Shown here in pieces: positions 46,055 through 57,850 of a stretch of DNA of 64,000 bases (within the stretch, counting starts at the first letter, position 1; every line of letters starts with the position of its first letter). Source of the DNA: Siphonodentalium dalli (Eukaryota; Mollusca; Scaphopoda; Gadilida; Siphonodentaliidae). The stretch is taken from contig CP136065.1 of the NCBI GenBank assembly GCA_032622095.1, positions 207,738,151-207,802,150 of the forward strand, in the 5' to 3' direction. Below the pieces are notes generated by a model. It was not told the DNA's origin and searched no databases. It saw only the letters and a program-made list of their open reading frames with translations. Both the position numbers and the translations under genes were made by a program.

Positions 46055-46399
46055 CCCTTTCATGATGGCAGCTGCACTGATACAGCATTAAAGTTCCTGT
46101 GCCATTGCATTCTCTTATATATGCATAATAAGAGAATTCAGTGGCTTACAAGGTCAATGTAAATATTTTATGAGGCCATTGTATTCTCTTATATATGCGA
46201 GTCTCCCATAAGATATATGTCAGGCTCATAACTAAAAGAGTAATAACTGATGTAGATCCTTTATTAACCCTTTCACAATGGGAGCTGCACTGGTGCATCA
46301 TTAAAGACTATGTGCCAGTACATTCTCTTATATATGTGAGTCTCCCATAGGGAGCCTCGCATACATAAGAGAATTCAGTGGCTTACAAGGTCAGAAGGG
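46055..46399. mobile_element. Two adjacent family B2 copies (one truncated)
   Basis: A truncated copy (46055-46205) runs into GATATATGTCAGGCTCATAA sequence and then a second, reduced copy (46268-46399, TTAA-flanked, one hairpin). The joining sequence with its B2 start recurs at 60660-60780, so it was duplicated together. Confidence 0.65.
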
Positions 46400-46463
46400 T
46401 TAACATTTTCCAAATAAATTACTGATCAGCGAGTATTAAGTCATTAACCACTTGGCTGTTGTA

Positions 46464-46701
46464 CAGTAATGCCCTAAATAATCGACTCCTTAACCACAGC
46501 AGAATTATGGGTAACTTTTCAGTATTTAGTCGGAAATATGGCTTTTGCCATTCATCGGAGAGCTCTCAGTTTGCCATTCATCGGAAAGCTCTCACTGAGA
46601 GCTTTCTGATGAATGGCAACAAGCCATATTTGCGACTAAATCCTGAAAAGTTACCCATAATTCTGCTGTGGTTAAGGTGTCGATTATTTAGGGCATTACT
46701 G
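46464..46701. mobile_element. Family A palindrome with a partial internal duplication
   Basis: 238 bp, TA-flanked. The centre repeats TTTGCCATTCATCGGA twice (46547-46580), which lengthens it by ~25 bp over other copies. Confidence 0.82.
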
Positions 46702-47478
46702 TATGTCAGTACTCAATACATACGTAAAATGTTATCCTGTGTGCTATGCTCTGTGCTATGTCTCTAGTGAGTACAGACCTACGCATACTAGGGGTTGCTC
46801 ATTATTCATAACTGGAACTAAGAAATTAGTACATCGGAAACCCTTTATCTCTACATTTGAAACAGTGTATGTTGTTTCAGGATTGTGAATGATAAAAGCC
46901 ATTCTATGGAGACAGTGGTAAGGTTTTATAATTATTCCCATCATATTTTTCAAATAGAAAATGGCAAAAATACATCCAATGATTTATGTTCACAGTGACT
47001 GTAACGGACCCAATGTGTGTGATCTCATTCTACTGTGAGCAAGGGTCTACATATTTATGTTGTATTTTTCCATTGTCGAACAAATCCAAACAAAGTTCAT
47101 GAGCCCTATGGATAACCTTTAGTTGACCACCAATAGTCTGATTGATTAGAACCTTATCTGGAGCCAATATACAACCCATTAAAGACATATTCATGCTAAT
47201 CATCACACTCTCTTATTACAATAGATCCCTGGTTGATCTGTCAGTCTTATCCTCCATGACCTCTCAATGTTCAATTGTTGGTGGTGCATGCACTGTTATA
47301 TCAGTCATTTCTAATCATTAAATTATCTTGTTTTATTCACCCAGCTATAAAATTTATCAACATACATTGTTTCCTATTATAATTCTCTTTAAATGGTTAA
47401 GTTTCTTAAACAAGGTATCTGAGACCCCCCTTTGCTGAACTTTTAACAAGTTGGGTGGCTGCTTCAGTCAATGAGATA

Positions 47479-47691
47479 CAGTAATGCCATAAATAATCAA
47501 CTCTTTAACTACAGCAGAATTATGGGTAATTTTTCAGGATTTAGTCGAAAATATGGCTTGTTGCCATTCATCGGGAAGCTCTCAGTGAGAGCTTTTCGAT
47601 GAATATCAACAAGCCATTTTTCCGACTAAATCCTGAAATGTTACCCATAATTCTGCTGTGGTTAAGGAGTTTATTATTTAGGGCATTACTG
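47479..47691. mobile_element. Family A palindrome, copy
   Basis: 213 bp, TA-flanked; arms slightly decayed (GATGAATATCAAC in the right arm). Confidence 0.82.
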
Positions 47692-48117
47692 TACAGTGTT
47701 GTGTAAACGTTGTAGTGCTCTTGACTTATCACATGTACACACTAGCAGATCAAAGAACACTTGAGATAAGACAATGCCCAATTGAGGCACCTTATAAAGA
47801 CCATAGATATCAAGTAGACATACTTTATATACTTCAGATAAGTACCAATCAGAAATGAAACCTATAAGTTGAGGTTATTTGAGGTTATAGCATGCTTTTA
47901 ACATCTATGACCAGATCACAATTCTATGACATTTTTAGTGGAGGAAAGACTACATAGAGAATTTATGATTGCACAGGGAGGTGACCCCAGTGCATTAAGA
48001 GACCCTTCCACCCATACCCCACACCCCCAAATCAGGGATGCTTGAGTACAGGGGCATGTGGGGTGAACTAGCTCCCATTTTACAAACAGTATCTCTATCT
48101 GTCCACGTTTGCAACTA

Positions 48118-48319
48118 CAGTAATGCCCTAAATAATTGATTCCTTAACCACAGCAGAATTATGGGTAATTTTTCAGGATTTAGTCGGAAATATGGCTTGT
48201 TGCAAGCTCTCAGTGAGAGCTTTCTGATGAAAGGCAACAAGCCATATTTCCGACTAAATCCTGAAAAATTACCCATAATTCTGCTGTGGTTAAGGAGATG
48301 ATTATTTAGGGCATTACTG
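48118..48319. mobile_element. Family A palindrome, copy
   Basis: 202 bp, TA-flanked. The left arm lacks the CCATTCATC block, so the palindrome centre is asymmetric. Confidence 0.82.
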
Positions 48320-48622
48320 TAAGTTATGAAGAGCAGATCAATCAATACAAGTTTCCTGCTATTCATTCAGTCATGAGAATTTCATTTTAATTATAATGGT
48401 ATATTTTGGTTTATCAATAGGTACAGTTCCATCGTTATATAGTTTTAGGTGCCCTCCAAGATTGGTTCGCATCACGAATAGTATTCTTATCACCCCACTT
48501 GCGTTTTCTTGCTCGGCCCAGATATATGATGAATATGGATACCTCTGTCGTGTTCCTGGAACATCAATCTGAGATCAAACAGATTCCGTGGCTTTCATAA
48601 TGAAGAACGATTGAAGGGTTAA

Positions 48623-48877
48623 CCCTTCCATGATGGGAGCTTCCTGAAATTTTGCGAAAACCCTGTACCAATGCATTCTCTTATCTATGCGAGTCTCCCA
48701 TAGGGAGCCTCGCATATATACGAGAATGCATTGACCTAATAATATTTACCTTGACCTTGTAAGCCAGAGTATTCTCTTATATACAAGAGGCGCACTATGG
48801 GAGACTCACATATATAAGAGAATGCACTGGCACATGATATTTAATGCTGCACCACCTCAGCTCCCGTCATGAAAGGG
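48623..48877. mobile_element. Family B2 foldback, reverse orientation
   Basis: TTAA-flanked. Here the CAATG/CATTG-type hairpin comes first and the CACTGG-type hairpin second, the mirror of 34252-34504. Confidence 0.78.
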
Positions 48878-49206
48878 TTAACACTCAGTTCCTTACCAAT
48901 TCCTCTTTATCTGGTTCTATGATTACCATGTCATGTTGAACATGACAAATGACAAAAAAGCATATTACTGTCTGTCCACTTGTGCACAAAGTATTACGAA
49001 GAGCTGTCCAGTGAAAGTTTCCTTCTGTTGCATTTAGGTACATCTTCATCCATTTTATAGTTTAGGTGCCCTCTAACCAAGAATAGTTTGCAACCAACAC
49101 CCCCCTAAATCTGGGATCATTGGGAATCAGACTCATTCAGTGACTTTTGATGGCTTGCATATTGAATATTGAATCAATGTTAACAATAATTTTGTGAAGA
49201 ACTCAA

Positions 49207-49441
49207 ACATGTGGTCTGAGCAATGAATGATGTGACAGGACATCTTCTGAATATGATGTGAGTGAGTATTAGTCAATAACAAATGGTTTGAAGCAGATTA
49301 GCGCAGTGGTAGCGTGCTGGGCCCATAACCCAGAGATCCAAGGATCGGAAACTTGCTCTGCTACCATTTGTTATTGACTAATACACTCATATCAAATTCA
49401 CAAGATGACCTGTCACATCCTCCATTGCTCAGACCACATGT
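49207..49441. repeat. Inverted repeats flanking an initiator-tRNA-like core
   Basis: Left arm 49207-49287 (ACATGTGGTCTGAGCAATGA ... ATAACAAATGGT) and right arm 49363-49441 are reverse complements, ~88 percent by eye over ~80 bp. The arms stop within a few bases of the tRNA-like ends. Confidence 0.85.
49292..49363 (+). tRNA. Initiator tRNA-Met-like sequence (CAT), possibly a pseudogene
   Basis: 72 nt, the normal length. It has 5' AGCAGA and 3' TCTGCTA acceptor arms, and an anticodon arm CTGGG-CCCATAA-CCCAG with anticodon CAT. The three G:C pairs (GGG/CCC) and the A1:T72 pair are initiator hallmarks. The A-box region TAGCGCAGTGGTAGCG is intact. The T arm CAAGG-ATCGGAA-ACTTG pairs at four of five positions and differs from the usual initiator arm; one acceptor pair is T:C. 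Followed by CCA, which is also part of the flanking repeat. A decayed tRNA or a transposon-captured copy are both possible. Confidence 0.7.
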
Positions 49442-49548
49442 GCGAGCACTTCCTAAAACCTGGATCAGCAACGGATCAATATCAGACTAGTTAGTCCCAA
49501 ACCTGGATCCGGAACTGGAACAATGTTTTTCTAAATACCAACACTTAC

Positions 49549-49797
49549 CATCCTCCTTATCGGGTTCTATGATGATCTTTGTCATGTTGAACTCGATGAC
49601 CCGGCCACCAATCGGGTCAATCAAAGCCAGGAAGAATGACTCTGCCTCCTCGTACAGACTGTCGTCAATGATCATTACTTTACACGACTTCTCCGTCTCC
49701 CTGCGATCGAACCGAATCATGCTCGTATAATCGTCATTCCGTGTGATAAAATCCGAGAATGATGAGACTGTGTTAGGAAGAGTCCCTGTCGCCGTAT
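49549..49797 (-). CDS. FRAS1/FREM2-like exon: end of Calx-beta 2
   Basis: A 249-bp exon, phase 1/1. It encodes a linker (TATGTLPNTVSSFSDFITR), then IRFDRRETEKSCKVMIIDD and YEEAESFFLALIDPIGG, and ends in PDKEDG. The DD-x-x-YEEAE motif is the calcium-binding and edge-strand region of Calx-beta. Acceptor TTCAATTTCAG, donor GGATG|GTAAGT. Confidence 0.92.
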
Positions 49798-49969
49798 CTG
49801 AAATTGAACAAAACATTCCATAATATTATATATGTTTACAATGGGAAACTATACTCCTATTTACTTGCTATTACACTGGCTGTTAATTATGAATTTGTTT
49901 TAAACTGTTGGTTACCTCTCAAAATTGCATTTGGGGAAGTGAAATGTGATCAGAAAAAACTTGCCTTAA

Positions 49970-50493
49970 CCCTTTTGATACTAAATACTCATTGACGAGT
50001 AGTTTGTCTTTTAGGAAATGTTCAGATAATAAGTTCAACAAACAACCATAGGCCATTTGTTATAATGCCCACAAATACTCATTGATGACTAGCTCTCTTC
50101 GAAATGTTCAGTTAATAATTTCAACAAAGGACAATTGATCTTATTATCTGCACTTGTATTATCTTTTTATATGTCTGTCGTCAGCTTTTATTACCTAAAC
50201 ACCCCTAAAATCTATTATAGACCCTTCCAATGCATACTTTTATAAAAACTGGATGGGACAAATCATAAGTATAGAAAGGGATAAACAGATTATATCCATG
50301 AAAGGTGACAGAATATAGGTCGTTTGTTGAACTTATTATGTGAACATTTCCCACCAATGAATAGCATTCTTCCTGCACTTTCTATGGTCTGTTGTCTGCT
50401 CATATGTCCTGAGCATTCCTCCTGATGAATAATAGAACCTTCCAATGCATACTTTTATGACTGAGTGGGAGAATCCATCATGTATAGAAGGGG
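49970..50493. mobile_element. Family D foldback, long copy
   Basis: TTAA-flanked. CCCTTTTGATACTAAATACT and GTATAGAAGGGG ends. It contains several GGAAATGTTCAGATAATAAG-type and TCCAATGCATACTTTTAT-type blocks, suggesting an internal duplication. Confidence 0.65.
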
Positions 50494-50562
50494 TTAATTC
50501 AAATATTTATTTTTCCAATCATCAAGATCCAGCTCAATAAACTTCAGCAGGAAATTATTTAT

Positions 50563-50758
50563 GTTTTATACTCACCAGGAAATTATTTATGTTTTATACT
50601 CACCAGGAAATGATTTGTGTTTTATACTCACCAGGAAATGATTTGTGTTTTATACTCACCAGGAAATGATTTGTGTTTTATACTCACCAGGAAATGATTT
50701 GTGTTTTATACTCACCAGGAAATGATTTGTGTTTTATACTCACCAGGAATAGTGGTGC
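50563..50758 (-). repeat. 28-bp tandem repeat of a splice donor, seven copies
   Basis: GTTTTATACTCACCAGGA recurs at 50563, 50591, 50619, 50647, 50675, 50703 and 50731. On the minus strand each unit reads CCTG|GTGAGTATAAAAC, the true donor of exon 50744-50869. The copy at 50731 is the real one; six follow in the intron. Confidence 0.92.
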
Positions 50759-50869
50759 AGAGCACCATGAGTTCATCGGACAAGTCACCGCTCCGTTTGA
50801 CCTTCACATGTAACTCGCCAATGCTTTCCGCAACATGCTGGTCTTCAAATTGGAAGAAAACCGATGATT
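50744..50869 (-). CDS. FRAS1/FREM2-like exon: start of Calx-beta 2
   Basis: A 126-bp exon, phase 1/1, encoding SSVFFQFEDQHVAESIGEL and KVKRSGDLSDELMV. The pattern of aromatic strand, VAES and RSGDLS is the N-terminal half of a Calx-beta domain. Acceptor CTTTTTTGCAG, donor CCTG|GTGAGT. The donor and its flank are repeated seven times at 28-bp intervals, running into the intron on the plus-strand left side (50563-50758). Confidence 0.9.
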
Positions 50870-51491
50870 CTGCAAAAAAGATTATTAATCTGAAGCTGTC
50901 AATTGAACAATGATTAAAGAGAGAGTTGTTTAATTAACGAAATATTGGGATTTCGTCACCTAATGTTGCTTGTCCATTTTGGTGGAAAATGTGTTTCTTG
51001 TACTGTTTGATTCGTTTCGACAAGATGTGACGGTGATCCGCTCTAATGGTTTGAATTGCTCATATCATGTGCCCACAAATTGGGACCAAAAAATGAATAC
51101 CGAGGGAATCGAAGTGATCTCTCAGTGCTATAGTGTTGTATCCCCACTGCCGACCAATGAACTGACCCATTCAATAGCACTAGATCACATGAATGCTAGT
51201 GCTATAATGTTATATCTTCAATATTGAGCAATGGCGTCCTAAATTAGCCCGTAAATCAGTCATGCGAATGCTGAAAATGGTGCTTTCTTACTTTTAGATG
51301 TGGAACTGTTGTTTCTATGGGAAAGACACAAATAACACAATAATTATATATGTTATGATTTTTATACTTTTCTATGAGTGAAATGCTCAAAAGATCATAA
51401 AATCACTGAGCGAAAATTATGACTTTGTTCACAAAATGTTGTATCTCCAAACAACATCTCTGAACATGGCATTCTAAATGGAGTAATTTAA

Positions 51492-51882
51492 CCCTTTACC
51501 CAACAGAATGGCCCTGTGCCAATGCATTCTCTTATATATGCGAGTCGACCATAGGTCGCCTCGCATATATAAGAGAATGCATTGGCTTAACACATTAAAA
51601 ATTATAAAATTGTTAAAGAATGTAAGAAAAAATGGGAAAAAGTGTTAAAAAAAGATTTTTTTAGGCCAATGCATTCTCTTATATATGCGAGGCGACCTAT
51701 GGTCGACTCGCATATATAAGAGAATGCATTGGCACAGGGCATAACTGTAACTATCACAATGTGGTCAAGGAGCCGGTTCCAATGATATCCATATTTGTAT
51801 GGTTCTATTGAGAGAGACCGAAGATATTTTAGGCTGTTGAAGCTTTATTTGGCCGGTTTTGGCCGGTTTGTTGGGTAAAGGG
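51492..51882. mobile_element. Family B1 foldback, reverse orientation
   Basis: TTAA-flanked, intact, two hairpins. It serves as the uninterrupted comparison for the nested copy at 36069-38756 (same orientation). Confidence 0.85.
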
Positions 51883-52624
51883 TTAAGGCTGATATGCTGA
51901 CTGCTGTTACTAACAGAGTTAATGAGACAATTGTCATAATTAAGATTCAAGAATTCATAAAAAAAACGCTGGTAGTTGTTCTACCCTGACTCTCTTGCAC
52001 TGAGATGGAGGCAGCAAACTCAGGGTACCTTTATGAATATATGTTATAGCTGGTAGACAAGTTGCTTCATTTCCTTCATTATGGATGAAATGTAACCTAT
52101 TGTACTGTAACTCCTGTCTAGTTTATAATCTCTCACACTGCATATGTGGTGGAACAAATGAGATATGCTGTGGGGTTGTCAAGTGTAGTGGAATGCAATA
52201 GAAGTAACTAGAACTGATGAGAAACACAATGGGGTCACCAAGTGAAGAATGAAAGCAAAGCCAAGATTATAAGAAAGTTTGTAAAATTATTTTCATAACG
52301 GAAGCTATGTGTGATTGATTATCAAATAGGTAAATCACCTGTGGTTGCTGAATAGATCAAGAGTAGAAATGGGAGGTGAGAAGTACTTTCAGGGCAAAAA
52401 CATCAAGGATGGAAACATGTGGTAAGCACTGTAAGCAAAAGACATTTATCATTTAAAGTTTTCTTGGGTGTGTTGGGTTTTAATCTATAATAGGGATACC
52501 AAAATCAATTGGGGCAGAAAACATTCTTCCAGGATCTCATAGTATGGCAACAAGGAACCATGATACAGCAGGAGAAAGGAACCTTTTGTATTACTCCAAA
52601 AAAATGAAAAGATCCTGGCTCACT

Positions 52625-52935
52625 TAGTGTTTGAATCTCCCGAACACATTATGAAAGAGGAAGCTCCAAAAATATTGCATTATCAACTTATCGGGTTGGA
52701 TAAACTGTGAACATGTAGTTTTTGTCAAGGTACCGACGTGTGTTCTGCACTTAATTTTTATCTGGACTGTGCTGCCAGTTTATTATTCTGGATGCTGGTG
52801 GAATAACTCTATCTCATATTTTGAAGTTTGTTGCTTTTTGGGTAAATAAGGAGGAGATCACAATCTCTATCACTTGCAGAACTCTCCTAAGCCGCAGCTG
52901 TTCCATATCCTGGTAGATATTTGGTCTTATTTCAT
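52625..52935. mobile_element. Family E relative, decayed
   Basis: Shares AAACTGTGAACATGT, TTTTTGTCAAGGTACCGACG, GGAATAACTCTATCTC and GCAGCTGTTCCATATCC with 31459-31893. Ends have eroded. Confidence 0.6.
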
Positions 52936-53540
52936 GTCAACAATAGTCAATAACACTGATTATGTATAGAAACAATCCAGACAGGACTCAAACAATAAAT
53001 GGGTACTTTAAACTAAATTCGGCCATTTATGGGACCATCTGCTATTATACTCAACATAATATATGCAACAAATGAATTAATTTGAGCCATGGATTAGAAT
53101 AAAAACATAAAATAAAAAAGAAATACATATGTAGATCCATTCAGGTAGTTTAGTATATTTTTCTAACACTCTTTCTACTTTTGGCATCTTTTAGTCTTAA
53201 TGGTTGACTTGTGAATCTGAATGATGCTTGCTATGGAAAAACTTCCTCCCTTCCTTTCAATATCCTAGATAGTGCCTCTAATGAATTCTACTGCAATTAA
53301 TACTCAAATCCACTGGGAAATTTGAACTGTAGCAACTGGCATTCAGCATGAACAATGCAAATATGTTGCTGATTCGAGTCGTCTCAGTTTGTTCAGATAC
53401 GATTTGCTGGAGGTAAATATGACTTGATTTGGTCGTTATCCCAGCTGGTTATATTAACATGGTTTTTTGTACAACAGCTACACCTTTTCTCACCTGGGCA
53501 ATCAGCATATGGAAAATTTTATTTACTTGTTAAGGAGCTA

Positions 53541-53682
53541 CAGTAATACCCAAAATAATCGACTCCTTAACCACAGTGAGAGCTTTCTGATGAATGGCAA
53601 CAAGCCATATTTCTGACTAAATCCTGAAAAGTTACCCATAATTCTGCTGTGGTTACGGAGTCGATTGTTTAGGGCTTTACTG
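53541..53682. mobile_element. Family A, internally deleted copy
   Basis: The left arm is reduced to CAGTAATACCCAAAATAATC and a few bases; the right arm is complete, ending TTTACTG with TA. Confidence 0.75.
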
Positions 53683-53756
53683 TAAGTGAATAAATTAGAA
53701 TACCACCTTTGTGAACCTGGGTAATTCAGTACCCAAAACCATGTGATAATGATGTA

Positions 53757-53852
53757 CAGTAATGCCCTAAATAATTACTGAGAGCTTTCTGATGAATGGC
53801 AACAAGCCATATTTCCAACTAAATCCTGAAAAATTACCCATAATTCTGCTGT
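53757..53852. mobile_element. Family A, truncated copy
   Basis: CAGTAATGCCCTAAATAATT joins directly to a right arm that stops at AATTCTGCTGT. Only 75 bp from the previous copy. Confidence 0.7.
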
Positions 53853-54835
53853 ATTCAGCCTTAGTATGGTGATTATAAATGAAAACAGTTACAAAGACTG
53901 ATTATTTAGAGTATGGCAGCTACGAAAGATGACTGAGATAGGGATAAATCAAGCGAGGAGACAAGAAAAATCAAGAGGGACTGTGAAAGTCATGTCAAGG
54001 TTTATGTGCAATTAGAGAAAAAAATAGCAAGACTGATGAAAAGTGTCAGTCAGAAAATATGTTCCCTAGATACAGAAATCAGACACTAAAACCACAGATG
54101 TTGATAAATTGTTATGCAGCCACTCAGGAAACCTTGAACTTTGCTCATAATCAAGTGGTTATATCATTAACATTAGAGAGAGTTAGTTATCTAATGGTAA
54201 AACAATTACAAGAAAACATTAAAACAATTCATTACAATTATTAGGCTATGATTGTAATGTCACAAAGGCCTCAAAGAGAAGAGCCGCATAATGAACAGAA
54301 AATTGCAACAGTCAGCAGAATTCTCATGACAACAACAGTTTGTGCATCAAAACAGATGCTGATCATAAGAGCATTCACCCTCTTGTAATATCTTGACCTT
54401 GTGTTAAATTATATGTGGGGTTCTGTGTTAACAGTCAGTAAAATTCTTCTGGCTCAGAAAATTTCTCTCTCAAAACAATATTGCAAGACTTATCAGCAAT
54501 AATTCCAGCATAATTTCAGGTGTAAAAGTTCTCAAAGGAATGACTGAGGTTGCAAAAAGAATGCACATAATTTTATGACCTATCATTTTGAGATAAAGGT
54601 AACCTATTCAAACAAGCCGGGCAATTAATAGGACACTGTGGTTCATAGGATGAGAGAAGGATTAACGATCAAAGGGACTGCAATATTCAGTAAATAATAT
54701 AAGCAGCAATTAATATTGGCCCAGAGCAGGAGTGGGCTGTGGGAAAGTAGTTAGGGTGATTATAGTCCTGTAAAATCCAACCTTCAGATAAGGTCATCTA
54801 ACAGGGTTTTTGTTGAGTTCAGACAAAATATCATA

Positions 54836-54974
54836 CAGTAATGCCCTAAATAGTCAACTCCTTAACCACTGAGAGCTTTCCAATGAATGGCAAAAAGCCA
54901 TATTTCCGACTAAATCCTGAAAAATTACCATAATTCTGCTGTGGTTAAGGAGTCGATTATTTAGGGCATTACTG
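54836..54974. mobile_element. Family A, internally deleted copy
   Basis: TA-flanked, 139 bp: short left arm, complete right arm GAGAGCTTTCCAATGAATGG to GGGCATTACTG. Confidence 0.78.
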
Positions 54975-54977
54975 TAT

Positions 54978-56868
54978 GTTGATTCGAGTCTCGTAATTAA
55001 CACTTTATATCTTGAAGATAATTTGTTATATTGAGATCTATGTTGTTATAGACAACAAGAACATTTTGCCATCCCCTCAATGTTTAGATAGACATAAGGT
55101 GGGGGGTGTATGTTGTCTTGAGCCTACTTCCATTCTCAAATCCGTAAGCTTTCTCAATATGTTCTTACAAGCTATAAACACATGTTAGCCACAACCCTGC
55201 TTCCATAAACTCATTGCAATGTAGTCGGGGGGGGGGGGATGAAAACTTACATGAGCCACATACCAGATTCAATTGACTTCATATATCAATGCTCAAATGG
55301 TAAACGGTATAAAATTGGATCATTTCCTGCAGGAGATCTCATAGGTTCCCTAAATAGTCTAATTGCAATAATGAATACAACTCTATTGAGTCCAGAATAA
55401 TAAAATATCAACAGTATTTGACTATTTTTTGGTAATTTTGATTTAGAAAGAACCCATGGGGAAAGGGGAGGGGGTCATGCAAGGGGTCCATCCTCCCTTT
55501 CGCTTAGCCCCTACCATGAACTTCAGTACTTCCACTAACATTGAATAAACCTTAAAAACTACTCAGACCTGATGAATTCTGTATAGTTGTAACAGGTCCC
55601 TAAACATTCATACCCCCTTAGAATCAGAATCCAGGCTACACCACTGTATACACTCTGTAAATCATTCCAGCATGTTCTTCCCTGGTATAGAGACACTACA
55701 TCATTGAGGTACTAATTATTATTATCACTCTATTTGTTGCACCAGTGTGCTTAGATAATTGGTAAAAAAAAATCTGCTGTGCTCCCTGCCTTCCATAGAA
55801 CAGATGTGCAGACAATACTGTTTGTTTGTTTATACTGCAAACAGCACACATCTGGAGAATCTGTCTGGCTGAATTACTTCTTTTCATTGTTATAATTACA
55901 ATTCCCATTATTAGTGCACATCCATTATCAACATCAATCTAAGTACTACAGTTTAATACCCTGCCTGAACCTTTAGTAAACACAACATATTGGAAATCCA
56001 GCAGTCAGCATAATGAGAAATTTGTTCAATAGAACCAAAACTTCAATTTGTTTTAACATTTTCACCATAGGCATTTACTATTACAAGTGATAATGATGCA
56101 AAAATACAAACTCCAGGCAGAGTTATCTCCCATTGCTCCGCTGAGATACCACTGCCAGAAGAACATTTGGTAAGGATTTCTGACATGATCTTAGTTCTTA
56201 TGTTTAGGATTAAGATTGTCTATGTCTCGCTCAGTTCAAATTGTTCTTATCAATACCGAAAGAATAACAATTATTGAAAACTTGTGGTGGTCAAAATAAG
56301 ATAATAGGTGACTAAATATAGTTCTGACGATACGAAAAAATAGATGTATTGGTCAGCAAAGTACCATCCTTGTAGCAGAGATCTATCTCAGTGATAATGA
56401 AGAGGGCGCTGCGTGGAGTTTGGCAGAAATTTTCAGGCTACTACGAATCGGACGGCTGGTTCGATTAGGGCAAGAAACCAGTTTAATGCGCTAAATTCGA
56501 CAACAACTGTCAAGGTAAATGTACATTTTAATTACATATTTTTTGTCTCAAAGTTGATATAGTTGCTCATTGAATGAAAATAGCTATCTAGCTGTCGTCT
56601 TATGCGACTCTAATGTCTGTGTATTTGCACGCACTCAATGTGGATTATTGAATAGACTGGTTCCTGCAAAAATCTGAAAAGGTAGTAATCTGACCCCTCC
56701 AGCGATAATGACTGCTGTGTCGCTTTGGATTAAATTTTAGAATTTATTGTTTTACTGGCTAGGACATACCAGGATGTCAGTACCTTTATTGGAGAAAAGA
56801 CAACTTTAGGATCAATATTAATTTCACTTGGAAATCACTCAATTGCACGTAAAAATTTAAGGCTCATA
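54978..56868. other. Intron stretch with one dispersed repeat
   Basis: Holds a 12-nt G run (55227-55238) and the dispersed repeat copy at 56281-56440. Nothing else supported. Confidence 0.4.
56281..56440. repeat. Dispersed ~150-bp repeat, copy 1 (copy 2 at 60041-60185)
   Basis: Both copies share AGATAATAGGTGACTAAATA, AAAAATAGATGTAT, CAAAGTACCATCC, GATCTATC-CAGTGATAA and GGAGTTTG in the same order and orientation, ~85 percent by eye. Confidence 0.75.
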
Positions 56869-57022
56869 TAGTAGTGCCCTAAATAATCGACTCCTTAACC
56901 ACAGCAGAATTATGGGCAATTTTTCAGATTTAGTCAGAAACAAGCCATATTTCCGACTAAATCCTGAAAAATTACCCATAATTCTGCTGTAGTTAAGGAG
57001 TCGATTATTTAGGGCATTACTG
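56869..57022. mobile_element. Family A, shortened copy near exon 57095-57244
   Basis: Ends AGTAGTGCCCTAAATAATCG and GGGCATTACTG with TA. The centre is deleted to CAGATTTAGTCAGAAACAAG. It ends 72 bp downstream of the exon on the minus strand. Confidence 0.78.
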
Positions 57023-57094
57023 TAGGCTAATCGAGAGGGGGTAATCACCCCATTCCACCCAAGCCAAGCACATCGATAGCTCCTATTAACTTAC

Positions 57095-57244
57095 CATCCT
57101 CCTGATCTAGTATTGTAACTGTAGCTGAGTCTGGACTTTCCAGGACCGTCATCACTGGATCACTGAGCGTAATCTTGAAAAATTCTGGTCCTTCGTATTT
57201 CTTGTCATCGATGAGATGGATGTACCATGTCTTCATTGTCTGAC
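57095..57244 (-). CDS. FRAS1/FREM2-like exon: end of Calx-beta 1
   Basis: A 150-bp exon, phase 1/1. It encodes QTMKTWYIHLIDDKKYEGPE and then a typical Calx-beta ending, SPDSATVTILDQEDG, with the acidic ligand positions (DD, D-EDG) expected of the fold. Acceptor ATTCCTCAG, donor GATG|GTAAGT. A TA-flanked palindromic element ends 72 bp downstream of the donor in the intron. Confidence 0.9.
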
Positions 57245-57460
57245 CTGAGGAATATAATTTAAAATGAGACTTTGTTGTCTTAGATTTACCTTTGTAATAG
57301 CAATTGGAAAAGTATCAATGACAATTTTGATCAATTTGACAACGACACGCACATAGTTTTATGCATTGCAGATCATTGATTGAAAAATTGTAATGCAGTG
57401 CATATCTGTCTAATGACTTGAGAAATTTTGCGAAGCAAGCAAGCCTTGAAATGTTGTTTG

Positions 57461-57850
57461 GCATTTGCAGAATGAGGTCCCCAGACGTTGAATTTAGTGA
57501 CGACATCCAGCAGGTGGGCTAGCATCACCAACTTCAACCTCTGGGAACCTCATTCTGCTTAGGACTCAATTGTTATGGGAGACCTACGACCAGATTGAAA
57601 TTCCCCAGTTAAAGTTGGTGATGTTCACCCGTTAGTCACATCAGTTATGCATTTTATCTTCTATAAATTATGGGTTTAATATAGAAACTGAATAGAAGGG
57701 AAAACATAACTAAACACAATGTTAATTTGAGACTATCGATACTTCCCAGAAGAAGAGGCCTAATCATAATGAGGTTCCCAGAGGGTAAATTAAGTAATAC
57801 TAGCCGGCTGTCACTATATTCACCCTCTGTGGACCTCATTCTTCAAATGA
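57461..57850. mobile_element. Foldback family C, near full-length copy
   Basis: CATTTGCAGAATGAGGTCCC at the left and GGACCTCATTCTTCAAATG at the right as terminal repeats, two internal hairpin regions, ~390 bp. The clearest copy for defining family ends. Confidence 0.65.
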
